Positions 8,930 through 16,784 of a stretch of DNA of 64,000 nucleotides are shown here, one piece after another. The notes under the pieces were generated by a model. That model did no database searches, was not told the origin of the DNA, and saw only the letters and a program-made list of their open reading frames with translations. Every line of letters starts with the position of its first letter. The stretch's first letter is position 1. A program made the translations under genes and the position numbers. Source of the stretch: Acidobacteriota bacterium (lineage in GTDB: Bacteria; Acidobacteriota; Aminicenantia; Aminicenantales; Saccharicenantaceae); the NCBI GenBank assembly GCA_029569255.1, contig JAKQUO010000061.1:62001-126000 (forward strand), in the 5' to 3' direction.

Positions 8930-10150
8930 TCACTTGTCGGTCAGCGTTCTCATGAACTCGACGATGAGGCCCTCTTCCGCCCCCGTCAGCCCGAGATCGC
9001 CCATCTCGGTCGTGTTGAGGTTGGCCGCGACCTCGGGGGGCGGCCAGCCGGCCCCGGCCACGTCGCGGGTGTTGTAGAAGCGGACGACGTCCTCGAGGCT
9101 CTTGAAGTAGCCGTTGTGCATGTAGGCCTTGACGAAGCCCGGCGACGGCCGCTTGTCCACGTTCCGCAGGGTCGGCGTCCGGTGCTTGCCGACGTTCTCG
9201 GCCGCGAGGGCCTTGTACTTGCCGACCGTCCCGAGGAAGCCGCCGAGGCCCGGGTCGATCCAGCCCCGTCCGTCGGGATTGAAGGCCTTGTCCTGCTCGA
9301 GGAAAGGATTGTCCGGAGCGCGGGGGACGCCGAGGTTGTCGTACTTGTAGTCGGCGAAGACCGGGGGCATGCCGCCGACCGAGGTCAGAACGTGGCACTT
9401 CGAGCAAAGGCCCTTGGTGTTGAACAGGACGAGGCCCTCGAGCTCGCGGTCGCTCAGGCCCAGGCCGCGGAAGTCCGCGGCGTTGGATCCGTCGATCGAC
9501 CCGACCTCGAGCCCCTTGGCCCGGGCCGACCGCCAGAAGCCGTCGAACTTCGAGCTGAAGGGATTGAGCTCGGCCGACCTCTCGTAGGCGGCGATGGCCC
9601 GGCCGATGTCGGCGAAGACGGCCCCGGGGTCCTTCCCGGGGTCCAGGGCGCCGGCGCCGAAGACCTTCTCGAACAGCCCGGCATAGGACGACCGCCGGAC
9701 CGCCTCGACCACGCCGGCCGCGTCGGGCATGTTCTGCTCGAGCGGGTTGAGGAACGGCCCCATGGCCTGCTCGGCCAGGGGGTCGCCCAGTCCCTCCCCG
9801 GTCGCCCGGCCGTCCCAGAACAGGCCGCCGACGAACTCCCCGTCCTCGTCGATATGGAGCTTCGGGCTCCATCCGGCGTAGGCGGCGGCCGGCGGCTTGC
9901 GGTTGCCGAAGCGGCCCTTGACCGCGCCCTCGTAGATCCCGGTGGTCTTGTTGACCTGCTCGTCGGGCCCGGAGAAGCCGACGGCCTGCCCGTGGCAGGC
10001 CGCGCAGGCCTGTCCCGCCGGGGTCGAGAGGTCGCGGTCGAAGAAGAGCTTCTTGCCCAGCTCCTCGATGGGCGAGAGCTTCACGGCGTCTTTCGGAGCG
10101 ACGCAGGAAGCCAGCAAGGCGATCGCGGCCGCCGATACGATCTTCCTCAT
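8930..10150 (-). CDS. Diheme cytochrome c peroxidase / MauG-family lipoprotein
   Basis: A 406-residue periplasmic protein with two c-type haem sites, CAACH (about 47) and CSKCH (about 250), in the arrangement of bacterial diheme peroxidases. These reduce hydrogen peroxide or oxidise a partner protein. The signal peptide ends in the lipobox LLASC, so it is probably a lipoprotein. ATG 10150 (MRKIVSAAA) is chosen over the track's GTG 10156 because GGAG stands 8 nt upstream of it. It is first in an operon with the iron-sulfur aldo/keto reductase. A TTGACA-16-TACAAT promoter lies 70-100 nt upstream. Confidence 0.88.
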   Translation of the reverse strand: MRKIVSAAAIALLASCVAPKDAVKLSPIEELGKKLFFDRDLSTPAGQACAACHGQAVGFSGPDEQVNKTTGIYEGAVKGRFGNRKPPAAAYAGWSPKLHIDEDGEFVGGLFWDGRATGEGLGDPLAEQAMGPFLNPLEQNMPDAAGVVEAVRRSSYAGLFEKVFGAGALDPGKDPGAVFADIGRAIAAYERSAELNPFSSKFDGFWRSARAKGLEVGSIDGSNAADFRGLGLSDRELEGLVLFNTKGLCSKCHVLTSVGGMPPVFADYKYDNLGVPRAPDNPFLEQDKAFNPDGRGWIDPGLGGFLGTVGKYKALAAENVGKHRTPTLRNVDKRPSPGFVKAYMHNGYFKSLEDVVRFYNTRDVAGAGWPPPEVAANLNTTEMGDLGLTGAEEGLIVEFMRTLTDK

Positions 10151-10222
10151 GATCACGGCTCCACTGTTCTCCGGCCGGGCGACGGCCCGCGGGAACGCGG
10201 ATTCCCGGCTCTTCGGACGTCT

Positions 10223-10250
10223 ATTGTATAGAATAGGGCCGAGTTGTCAA
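10223..10250 (-). promoter_or_regulatory. Sigma-70 promoter of the peroxidase-reductase operon
   Basis: Read on the minus strand: TTGACA (10250-10245), 16 nt, TACAAT (10228-10223). It lies back to back with the promoter of the divergent gene at 10320; the two -35 boxes are about 30 nt apart. Confidence 0.6.
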
Positions 10251-10280
10251 ACGCGCCGCCGCGGACGCCGGAGGGCCGGT

Positions 10281-10308
10281 TTGACTTTTCGACCCGCCCG
10301 GCTATACT
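10281..10308 (+). promoter_or_regulatory. Sigma-70 promoter, near-leaderless
   Basis: TTGACT (10281-10286), 16 nt, TATACT (10303-10308). The ATG of the next gene begins 11 nt after the -10 box, so the transcript should have almost no leader. Confidence 0.6.
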
Positions 10309-10319
10309 GGCTCTCGGCG

Positions 10320-10937
10320 ATGAGACGACCGCGCCTCCCCTGTCTGACTGTCCTGTTCGCGGGCATCCTGCTGGGGGCCGCCGCGTCCGGCCAGGTCGCG
10401 GCCCCGCCCGGCGATTTCCCGATGAGGACCTTTTTCTCCGTCCGCTCCGCCCGGCTCGACGACTCCGTCCCGGACATCCTCCGCGAGCAGTTCGAGAAGG
10501 ACGAGGGCGGGCCCCTGCGCTCGGTCTCGATCGACCTCGACGGCGACGGCCGGGACGAGAAGTTCGTTCTTTCGAGCAAGCCCACGTCCGGGGGCGGCTA
10601 TCAGTGGCTCGTCTACGACCAGGCCCGGGGCGTCGGCCGCGGCATCGTCGTCGGGGCCATCGTTTTCGTCGGCCGCGAGACCGACGGCGGGTATCCCCGG
10701 CTCGAGACCTGCTGGAAGCAGGGCGGCGACATGTCGGTCGTCTTCCGCTACGCCTTCGACAGGACCCGCTACGGACGCACCGCGACGCGGGCCCTGACGC
10801 TCTGGGAAACGAGCGAGTACTTCCGGGCGAAACCGCCCCTCGACCTCGAGCGGGAGCTCGTCGAGACCGAGGCCCGGATGACCGACGGCCCCGAAGCCGC
10901 CTGGCCGAGTCGGGGCCGGACCAGGCGGTCTCCCTGA
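10320..10937 (+). CDS. Secreted hypothetical protein with a calcium-loop-like motif
   Basis: A 205-residue protein with a Sec signal peptide (MRRPRLPCLTVLFAGILLGA, cut near ASGQ). It contains IDLDGDGRDEKFVL, which resembles an EF-hand/FG-GAP calcium loop. I recognise no family. The track starts upstream in the promoter; ATG 10320 follows the -10 box by 11 nt and opens the signal peptide. No Shine-Dalgarno site fits in the short leader. It is monocistronic, divergent from the peroxidase operon. Confidence 0.7.
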   Translation: MRRPRLPCLTVLFAGILLGAAASGQVAAPPGDFPMRTFFSVRSARLDDSVPDILREQFEKDEGGPLRSVSIDLDGDGRDEKFVLSSKPTSGGGYQWLVYDQARGVGRGIVVGAIVFVGRETDGGYPRLETCWKQGGDMSVVFRYAFDRTRYGRTATRALTLWETSEYFRAKPPLDLERELVETEARMTDGPEAAWPSRGRTRRSP

Positions 10938-11074
10938 ATTCCCCGGCCCCGCGAGCCTCTTACCCGGGCGGATGAGCCGGAGGGCCGGGGCCGGACCGCC
11001 GGCGCGGGGACCGGTGAGAATCCGGCGGCCTCCCGGGCGTCTTTACGGACGGATGACGGCCATAAGGAGGTCCG

Positions 11075-11374
11075 ATGAAGACGAAGCTCAGCCCGGAGGA
11101 ATTCGTCAGGCTGGCCATCGCCCGCCTGCGCCTCGAGAACTACAAGGGCATCCACTCCGTTTACAGCGGGTTCAACGACGCTTTCAAGGCCTACTTCGAC
11201 GGCGCCAATCCCATCGACGCGACCGGCGAGCTGGCCAAGCAGGGCAAGATCGCGCTTCGGCCGGTGAAAGGCGGGGTCATGCTCTACCTGCCCGGCGAGG
11301 GCCCGGAACTCAGCCGGGGCGACATGGCCCTGAAGAAGATGGGCCTGCTCGAACGTCCGGCGTCCTCCGCCTAG
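11075..11374 (+). CDS. Small conserved-looking hypothetical protein
   Basis: A 99-residue soluble protein (MKTKLSPEEFVRLAIARLRL...) with a strong Shine-Dalgarno site (AAGGAGG) 5 nt before the ATG. It has a helical first half, a GGVMLYLPGEGPEL segment and no signal or membrane part. I do not recognise it. Its stop overlaps the stop of the convergent ABC ATPase by a few bases. Confidence 0.65.
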   Translation: MKTKLSPEEFVRLAIARLRLENYKGIHSVYSGFNDAFKAYFDGANPIDATGELAKQGKIALRPVKGGVMLYLPGEGPELSRGDMALKKMGLLERPASSA

Positions 11375-12120
11375 GCCGCGGGGGCGGCCAGAGGCGCGGC
11401 CGGCGCCGACGGCGGCTCCTCCATGTACTGGATGTAGAGGTCGGTCAGGTCCTCGTGGGCCAGCTCCGCGGCCGTCTTCATCATGACCAGCCGGCCCTTG
11501 CGCATGAAGCCGATCCGGTCGGCGATGAGCTTGGCCCGGAAGATATCGTGGGTCGACATGAAGACCGATTTGCCGCGGTCCCGCATCTGGACCAGGATCT
11601 CCAGGAACTCCCGGCCCGACTGGGGGTCGAGGCCCGAGGTCGGCTCGTCGAGGAGGACGTTGGCCGCGTCCTTGACCAGGGCGATGGCGATGCCGAGCTT
11701 CTGGCGCATGCCCTTGGAGAAGTTCTTGACCCGCCGGTCGAAGGCCTCCCTCTGCAGGCCGACCCGCTCCAGGACCTCGGCGTAGTCCTTCCTGGCCAGG
11801 GCGCGCTTGCCGGCCAGCTTGCTGAAGTAGTCGAGGTTCTGGACGGCCGTGAAGTTGCCGTAGAGCGTGACGTTCTCGGAGACGAAGGAGACGTGGCGCT
11901 TGGCCTTGAGCGGGTCCCTGGCCACGTCGATGCCCTCGATCAGGGCCGTGCCCGACGTCGGCGGGAGGAAGCCCAGGAAGAGGTTGATGGTCGTCGTCTT
12001 GCCGGCCCCGTTGGCGCCGAACATGCAGAAGATCTCGCCCGGCTCGACCTTGAGGGTCAGGCCGTCGAGGGCCAGTTCGTTGTCCTCGTAGCGCTTGGTG
12101 AGTTCGATGGCTTCGAGCAT
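11371..12120 (-). CDS. ABC transporter ATP-binding subunit (ABC-2 exporter)
   Basis: ATPase that drives the adjacent permease. In 249 residues it shows Walker A GANGAGKTT, signature FSKGMRQKLG, Walker B NVLLDEPTSGLD and the switch His in STHD, followed by an Ala/Pro-rich tail. A GGAGG site precedes the ATG. It starts 10 nt after the permease stop, so the two form an operon. Substrate unknown; ABC-2 systems of this type export lipids, drugs or small molecules, or act on membrane proteins. Confidence 0.9.
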   Translation of the reverse strand: MLEAIELTKRYEDNELALDGLTLKVEPGEIFCMFGANGAGKTTTINLFLGFLPPTSGTALIEGIDVARDPLKAKRHVSFVSENVTLYGNFTAVQNLDYFSKLAGKRALARKDYAEVLERVGLQREAFDRRVKNFSKGMRQKLGIAIALVKDAANVLLDEPTSGLDPQSGREFLEILVQMRDRGKSVFMSTHDIFRAKLIADRIGFMRKGRLVMMKTAAELAHEDLTDLYIQYMEEPPSAPAAPLAAPAA

Positions 12121-12130
12121 GGGGGCCTCC

Positions 12131-13537
12131 TCAACGGACGTCGTAGCGCAGGAACGAGACGTACGCGCCGACGAAAAAGACGATGATCAGGACGACGAGC
12201 AGGGCGAAGTCCGGGATGGCCCGGACGAGCGACCGGCTCAGCCATTCGGCCTGGAAGACGTGCTGGGGCATGTCGTCGATTTTGAGAGTGACCGTCTGGC
12301 CGGTCTGGAAGTTGATGCTTTCGCCGAGCTTGGAGTTGATCCACTTGGTGTAGATCGGCTTGTAGGCCCGGACCGAGGCCAGGAAGCGGTCGTAGTCGTC
12401 GATCCCCGTCCGGGCCAGGGCCATCGAGCCGAAGGTCAGGGCCGAGGCCGGCGAGATGCGGGACAGGTTGACGGCCAGGCGCTGCTGGGCCTGTTTCTTC
12501 TGCTGGTAGTCGCGCTCGAGGGCGGCGTTGTTCTCGTCGATCCTGGTGGTCAGCTCCTGCTGGTAGTCCTGGATGAACCGCTTGAACCTGTCCTGGTAGC
12601 CTTGGGGGTCCTTGGCGGCCTCGGCCTGGTTCTTTTGGATCCAGTCCAGGAGCCCTTTCTGGCCCTCGCTCTGGACCTGCTGGAGGAAGGCGTCCTTCTT
12701 GGCCGTGACCTCGTGGACCGAGGGGATGGGCTCGACCTGCCCGGCCGTGATGACCGCGGCCTTGGGGATGACCATGACGAAGACGACCCAAAGGAAGAGC
12801 AGGACGAGGAACGAGGTCGAGGAGCGCGTGGTCCGGGCCGAGACGAACAGCCCCAGGCTGAAGAAGACCGACAGGTAGAGGAAGAACATGAGGAAGATGA
12901 GCATCAGGCGGGCCCAGTCCTGACCGCCGAGGGAGATGTCGGGCGCGATGAGGAGGATGAGCAGGCTCAGGAGTAGCGGGACGAGCAGGGGCAGGAGGAG
13001 GCTGATGTAGCCGCCGACGGCCTTGCCCAGGATGAGGCGGTCGCGCGGCACGTCGTTCGACAGGGCCAGCTTGAGCGTCCCCTTCTCCTTCTCGCCGACG
13101 ATGGCGTCGTAGGTGAAGAGGATGGCGAAGAGGCTGAGGACGATCTTGACGATGAACGTCAGGTCCAGGGAGCCGAACACGGCGAAAACGGGGTTGCTGC
13201 CGAACTTGGAGTCGACCAGGGTCGGATCGTAGGCGATGTTGACCGTGGCGACGCGGCCGACCTCCTCCTCGACGCCGGTGACCACCGTCCCCAGGACCTG
13301 CGGCGGCTTGCTGATCTTGACGCCGATGCCGGCGAGCGACTGGTAGTTGGGCTGGGCCTCCATGTTCTTCCTGTTGAGGGCGACCGAGGCCGTGTACTCC
13401 CGCTTCTCGGCCCGGAAGTTCGCGACGCCCGTATAGACGGAGAGCAGGATGAGGATGGTGCAGAGAAGGAAGGTGAAGACGAACTTGGGGCTGGTGATGT
13501 TGTCGAGGATCTCTTTCCTGATGATGTCCCGGAGCAT
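12131..13537 (-). CDS. ABC-2 type permease with large extracytoplasmic loops
   Basis: A 468-residue membrane protein. One helix near 20-40 is followed by an outside domain of about 120 residues, five or so helices between about 165 and 285, a second outside region of about 150 residues, and a last helix before the C-terminus. The second loop is rich in Gln, Lys and Glu (DYQQELTTRI, YQQKKQAQQRL) and likely forms a coiled coil. ATG 13537 is preferred over GTG 13543 because AAGGAGG stands 5 nt upstream. It is first gene of the pair with the ATPase. The loops suggest it binds an extracytoplasmic ligand or partner. Confidence 0.85.
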   Translation of the reverse strand: MLRDIIRKEILDNITSPKFVFTFLLCTILILLSVYTGVANFRAEKREYTASVALNRKNMEAQPNYQSLAGIGVKISKPPQVLGTVVTGVEEEVGRVATVNIAYDPTLVDSKFGSNPVFAVFGSLDLTFIVKIVLSLFAILFTYDAIVGEKEKGTLKLALSNDVPRDRLILGKAVGGYISLLLPLLVPLLLSLLILLIAPDISLGGQDWARLMLIFLMFFLYLSVFFSLGLFVSARTTRSSTSFLVLLFLWVVFVMVIPKAAVITAGQVEPIPSVHEVTAKKDAFLQQVQSEGQKGLLDWIQKNQAEAAKDPQGYQDRFKRFIQDYQQELTTRIDENNAALERDYQQKKQAQQRLAVNLSRISPASALTFGSMALARTGIDDYDRFLASVRAYKPIYTKWINSKLGESINFQTGQTVTLKIDDMPQHVFQAEWLSRSLVRAIPDFALLVVLIIVFFVGAYVSFLRYDVR

Positions 13538-13596
13538 GTCCACCTCCTTGGGGAGAAACGTCGAACGCGGCCGATCCAGGCGAAACGGCGCGTTTT

Positions 13597-13626
13597 ATTA
13601 TACGGCAACCCGTCCGCCGGGTTCAA
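13597..13626 (-). promoter_or_regulatory. Promoter of the ABC-2 operon
   Basis: Minus strand: TTGAAC (13626-13621), 18 nt, TATAAT (13602-13597), about 60 nt before the permease ATG. Confidence 0.5.
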
Positions 13627-13645
13627 AAGAACGGCCGGGCCGGCG

Positions 13646-13674
13646 TTGACATCGCCCGGGCCCTGGATTATCCT
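13646..13674 (+). promoter_or_regulatory. Promoter of the SSS symporter gene
   Basis: TTGACA (13646-13651), 17 nt, TATCCT (13669-13674). The leader to the ATG at 13730 is about 50 nt. Confidence 0.6.
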
Positions 13675-13729
13675 CCCCCGCGGTCCCGGAGGACGCGCGT
13701 CCTCCCGCCCGCCGGGAAAGGAGACCGCT

Positions 13730-15349
13730 ATGGCCCCCGTCATCGCCCTGAACCCCGTCGATTACGCCATCATCGCCGGCTACATCCTGGTCATGGTCCT
13801 GGTCGGCTATTCCCTCAAGAAACACATGAAGACGGGCGAGGACTTCTTCCTCTCGGGCCGCTCCCTCCCCCAATGGATCACCGGCCTGGCGTTCCTCTCC
13901 GCGAACCTCGGCGCCCTGGAGATCATCGGCATGGTCGCCAACTCGGCCAAATACGGCATCGCCACGGTCCACTTCTATTGGGTCGGGGCCATCCCGGCCA
14001 TGGTCTTCCTGGGCGTCTTCATGATGCCGTTCTACTACGGCAGCCGGGTCCGGACCGTGCCCGAGTACCTCAAGCTCCGCTACAACGAGGCGACGCGCGG
14101 CCTGAACGCCGTCTCCTTCGCCCTCATGACCGTCCTCATGAGCGGCATCAGCCTCTACGCCATGGCCCTGCTCTTCAAGCTCATGCTCGGCTGGCCGCTG
14201 ACCCAGAGCATCCTCGTCGCCGCCGCGGTCGTCCTCCTCTACGTCTTCTGGGGCGGGCTGTCCTCTTCGATCTACAACGAGGTCATCCAGTTCTTCCTCA
14301 TCTGGCTCGGCCTGCTGCCCATCGTCTTCCTCGGCCTCAGGCAGGTCGGCGGCTTCGCCGGCTTCGGGGCCCGGATCCAGGAGACCCTCCTCCACTCGTT
14401 CAAGTATCTGGGCACGAGCGGGAACCCCCTCGGCGTCGACTGGTTCGGCGTGGTCATGGGCCTCGGCTTCGTGCTCTCCTTCGGCTACTGGACGACCGAC
14501 TTCCTGGTCGTCCAGCGGGCCCTGGCCTCCAAGAACCTAAACGCCGCCCGGATGACCCCGATCGTCGCCGCCTTCCCCAAGATGCTCGTCCCGATCATCG
14601 TCGTCATCCCCGGCCTGGTCGCCCTGCTCGTCCTGCCCGAGTTCGCCCCGGGCGCCGCGCCCACGGCCGAGTACAATTCGGCCCTCATCCTGCTGATGAA
14701 GCATTACCTGCCCAACGGCCTGCTCGGCCTGGCCGTCACGGCCCTGCTGGCCAGCTTCATGTCGGGCATGGCCGGCAACGTCACGGCGTTCAACACCATC
14801 TGGACCTACGACATCTACGGGACCTACATCCGCAAGGGCCGGCCCGACGCCCACTATCTCAAGGTCGGGAAATACACCACCGTCGCCGGCATCGCCGCGA
14901 GCGTCGGCACGGCCTACATCGTCCGGTCCTTCCCCAACCTGATGGACTACATGCAGCTCATCTTCTCCTTCTTCAACGCGCCGCTCTTCGCCACCTTCCT
15001 CCTGGGCATGTTCTGGCGGGGGGCCACCGCCTGGGGCGGGTTCTGGGGCCTGCTCGCCGGCATCCTGACCGCGGCCGGCCACTATATCCTCTACAAGGCC
15101 GGCGTCCTCAACTACCACAGCGATATGGCCGCCAACTTCTACCAGGCCATCTGGGCCTGGTCGGCCGACTTCGTCGTCACCATCGGGGTCAGCCTCTTCA
15201 CGGCCAAGCGCGATCCCAAGGAGCTCGTCGGCCTGGTCTTCGGCCTGGCCCCGAAGCCCAAGGCCGAGGCCCGCTGGTATGCCCGGCCGGCCGTCTGGGG
15301 GACGCTGGCCCTCATCGCGGCCGCCGTCCTGAACGTCATCTTCTGGTGA
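13730..15349 (+). CDS. Sodium/solute symporter (SSS family)
   Basis: A 539-residue integral membrane protein with about 13-14 hydrophobic helices, of the SSS (SLC5-like) family that couples Na+ entry to uptake of sugars, amino acids or similar solutes. Family-typical stretches include GEDFFLSGRSLPQWITGLAF in the first loop and TALLASFMSGMAGNVTAFNT, the region that lines the Na+ site in vSGLT. ATG 13730 follows an AAAGGAGA site; the track start is upstream of the promoter -10 box. A small two-helix protein gene follows after 28 nt. The solute cannot be read from sequence. Confidence 0.88.
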   Translation: MAPVIALNPVDYAIIAGYILVMVLVGYSLKKHMKTGEDFFLSGRSLPQWITGLAFLSANLGALEIIGMVANSAKYGIATVHFYWVGAIPAMVFLGVFMMPFYYGSRVRTVPEYLKLRYNEATRGLNAVSFALMTVLMSGISLYAMALLFKLMLGWPLTQSILVAAAVVLLYVFWGGLSSSIYNEVIQFFLIWLGLLPIVFLGLRQVGGFAGFGARIQETLLHSFKYLGTSGNPLGVDWFGVVMGLGFVLSFGYWTTDFLVVQRALASKNLNAARMTPIVAAFPKMLVPIIVVIPGLVALLVLPEFAPGAAPTAEYNSALILLMKHYLPNGLLGLAVTALLASFMSGMAGNVTAFNTIWTYDIYGTYIRKGRPDAHYLKVGKYTTVAGIAASVGTAYIVRSFPNLMDYMQLIFSFFNAPLFATFLLGMFWRGATAWGGFWGLLAGILTAAGHYILYKAGVLNYHSDMAANFYQAIWAWSADFVVTIGVSLFTAKRDPKELVGLVFGLAPKPKAEARWYARPAVWGTLALIAAAVLNVIFW

Positions 15350-15377
15350 TCGGGCCCGCGCCCCGGGGAGCGTGACC

Positions 15378-15635
15378 ATGAACGACACGAACGGGACCAA
15401 GGGCCAGGGGGCGGGCATGAAGCGGGGGCACGTCCTCGACCTCAAGCTGCCGATCGGCTGGCTCCTGGCCGCGTACGGCGCCCTCCTCACCGCCTACGGC
15501 CTGCTGACCGAGAAGGAGATGTACGCCATCTCGCTCGGGATCAACGTCAACCTGATCTGGGGCCTGCTGATGCTGGCGGTCGGCGCCGGCTTCCTGGCGG
15601 CCGCGTTCCTCAAGAAGAAAAAGAGCGCGGGCTAG
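15378..15635 (+). CDS. Small two-helix membrane protein next to the symporter
   Basis: An 85-residue protein with two hydrophobic helices (about 24-42 and 53-78) and a basic C-terminus KKKKSAG. GGGAG stands 8 nt before ATG 15378, chosen over the in-frame GTG at 15372. Its position directly after the symporter suggests an accessory subunit, as known for some SSS transporters. It does not look like the DUF4212 small subunit, so this role is inference. Confidence 0.6.
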   Translation: MNDTNGTKGQGAGMKRGHVLDLKLPIGWLLAAYGALLTAYGLLTEKEMYAISLGINVNLIWGLLMLAVGAGFLAAAFLKKKKSAG

Positions 15636-15651
15636 CGGGCCGGACGCCCGG

Positions 15652-15665
15652 GGCGGAGCTCCGCC
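15652..15665. repeat. 14-nt perfect palindrome between convergent genes
   Basis: GGCGGAGCTCCGCC sits in the 50-nt gap between the convergent small membrane protein and NYN genes. It could form a hairpin that ends or stabilises both transcripts. No T-run follows. Confidence 0.4.
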
Positions 15666-15686
15666 GCCGGCGCGGCTGACGGGGCG

Positions 15687-16523
15687 CTAGTCGCGGTTCT
15701 CGCGCAGCCTGATGTAGATGGCCGCGCCGCCGGCTTCGTCTCCCCTCGACTGGACCTCGAAGAGCGCCTGCTGGCTCTTGATGAGCTGCGAGAGCTGCTT
15801 GAAGCCGTAGGTCCGGGGGTCGAAGCCGGGGTCGAGCTGGCGCAGGTAGAAGCCGATCTCGCCGAGGTTGGCCCAGCCGTCCTCGTGGACGGCCATGTCG
15901 AAGGCGCCCTTGAGCAGCGGCACGGGGTCGAACTTGCCGCCCTCGCCGCCCCTCTCCTCGGGCTCCTCCTTCGCCGCCCGCTCGTCGCGCTCCGGCTTGC
16001 TTCCGGCCTTGCGGCCCGCGCCGCCGCGGTCGCGCCGGCGGGCGTCGCGCTGCTGCTGCTCGCCCCGGCCTTTGGGCACGAGGTTCTCGGTGTAGATGAA
16101 GATGTTGCAGCCGTTGACGAAGGCCTTGGGCGTCGAGCGCTTGCCGATGCCCATGACGAAGAAGCCCTTCTCCCGGATGCGGGTGGCCAGGCGGGTGTAG
16201 TCGCTGTCGCTCGAGACGATGCAGAAGCCGTCGACGAGGTGGCCGTGGAGGATGTCCATGGCGTCGATGATCATGGCGCTGTCGGTGGCGTTCTTGCCGA
16301 TGGTGTAGCGGAACTGCTGGATGGGCTGGATGGCGTTGTCGTTGAGGGCGCTCTTCCAGCCGGACATGTTGACCGTCGTCCAGTCGCCGTAGATGCGGCG
16401 GATGGTCACCAGGCCGTACTTCCCGGCCTCGGTCAGGATCTGCCCGATGAGCGAGGGCTGGGCGTTGTCGCCGTCGATGAGCAGGGCGATCTTGCGGGTC
16501 TTATCCAGGAATGGCTCGGCCAT
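15687..16523 (-). CDS. NYN-domain RNase-like protein with OST-HTH (LOTUS) domain
   Basis: A 278-residue protein. The N-terminal NYN domain (LabA/DUF88 type, about 8-140) keeps the acidic residues of this PIN-like nuclease fold: LLIDGDNAQPS, NATDSAMIIDAMD and IVSSDSDYTRLA. A charged linker (about 150-195, rich in Arg, Glu and Gly) leads to a C-terminal OST-HTH/LOTUS domain, an RNA-binding module commonly joined to NYN. It is predicted to cut or bind RNA; the target is unknown. It has its own promoter (TTGAAC-17-TAAGAT). Confidence 0.85.
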   Translation of the reverse strand: MAEPFLDKTRKIALLIDGDNAQPSLIGQILTEAGKYGLVTIRRIYGDWTTVNMSGWKSALNDNAIQPIQQFRYTIGKNATDSAMIIDAMDILHGHLVDGFCIVSSDSDYTRLATRIREKGFFVMGIGKRSTPKAFVNGCNIFIYTENLVPKGRGEQQQRDARRRDRGGAGRKAGSKPERDERAAKEEPEERGGEGGKFDPVPLLKGAFDMAVHEDGWANLGEIGFYLRQLDPGFDPRTYGFKQLSQLIKSQQALFEVQSRGDEAGGAAIYIRLRENRD

Positions 16524-16557
16524 GTCGGTGTCCTTTCTCGGGGGGTCGATCCCCCCT

Positions 16558-16586
16558 ATCTTAGCCTAATCGGCCCGCCCGTTCAA
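16558..16586 (-). promoter_or_regulatory. Promoter of the NYN gene
   Basis: Minus strand: TTGAAC (16586-16581), 17 nt, TAAGAT (16563-16558), 35 nt before the ATG at 16523. Confidence 0.55.
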
Positions 16587-16662
16587 CAGCGCCCCGGCGG
16601 TCCCCGGAGCGGGTCGGGATCCCGAATTCGCCCCCGGCCGCGGAGGCCTGAAGGCCCCCCCA

Positions 16663-16692
16663 TTGACCGGCGCGGCGGAATCCGGATATAGT
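16663..16692 (+). promoter_or_regulatory. Promoter of the HGSNAT-like gene
   Basis: TTGACC (16663-16668), 18 nt, TATAGT (16687-16692). The leader to the TTG at 16785 is about 85 nt. Confidence 0.5.
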
Positions 16693-16784
16693 GGGCCCGC
16701 CTTGAAGACCATCCCCCGGCGGGCCTTCCCGGGCGGCGCCGGCCCCCGGCCTGAAGACCCGGTCCTGATCCGAGGAGGAGGACC

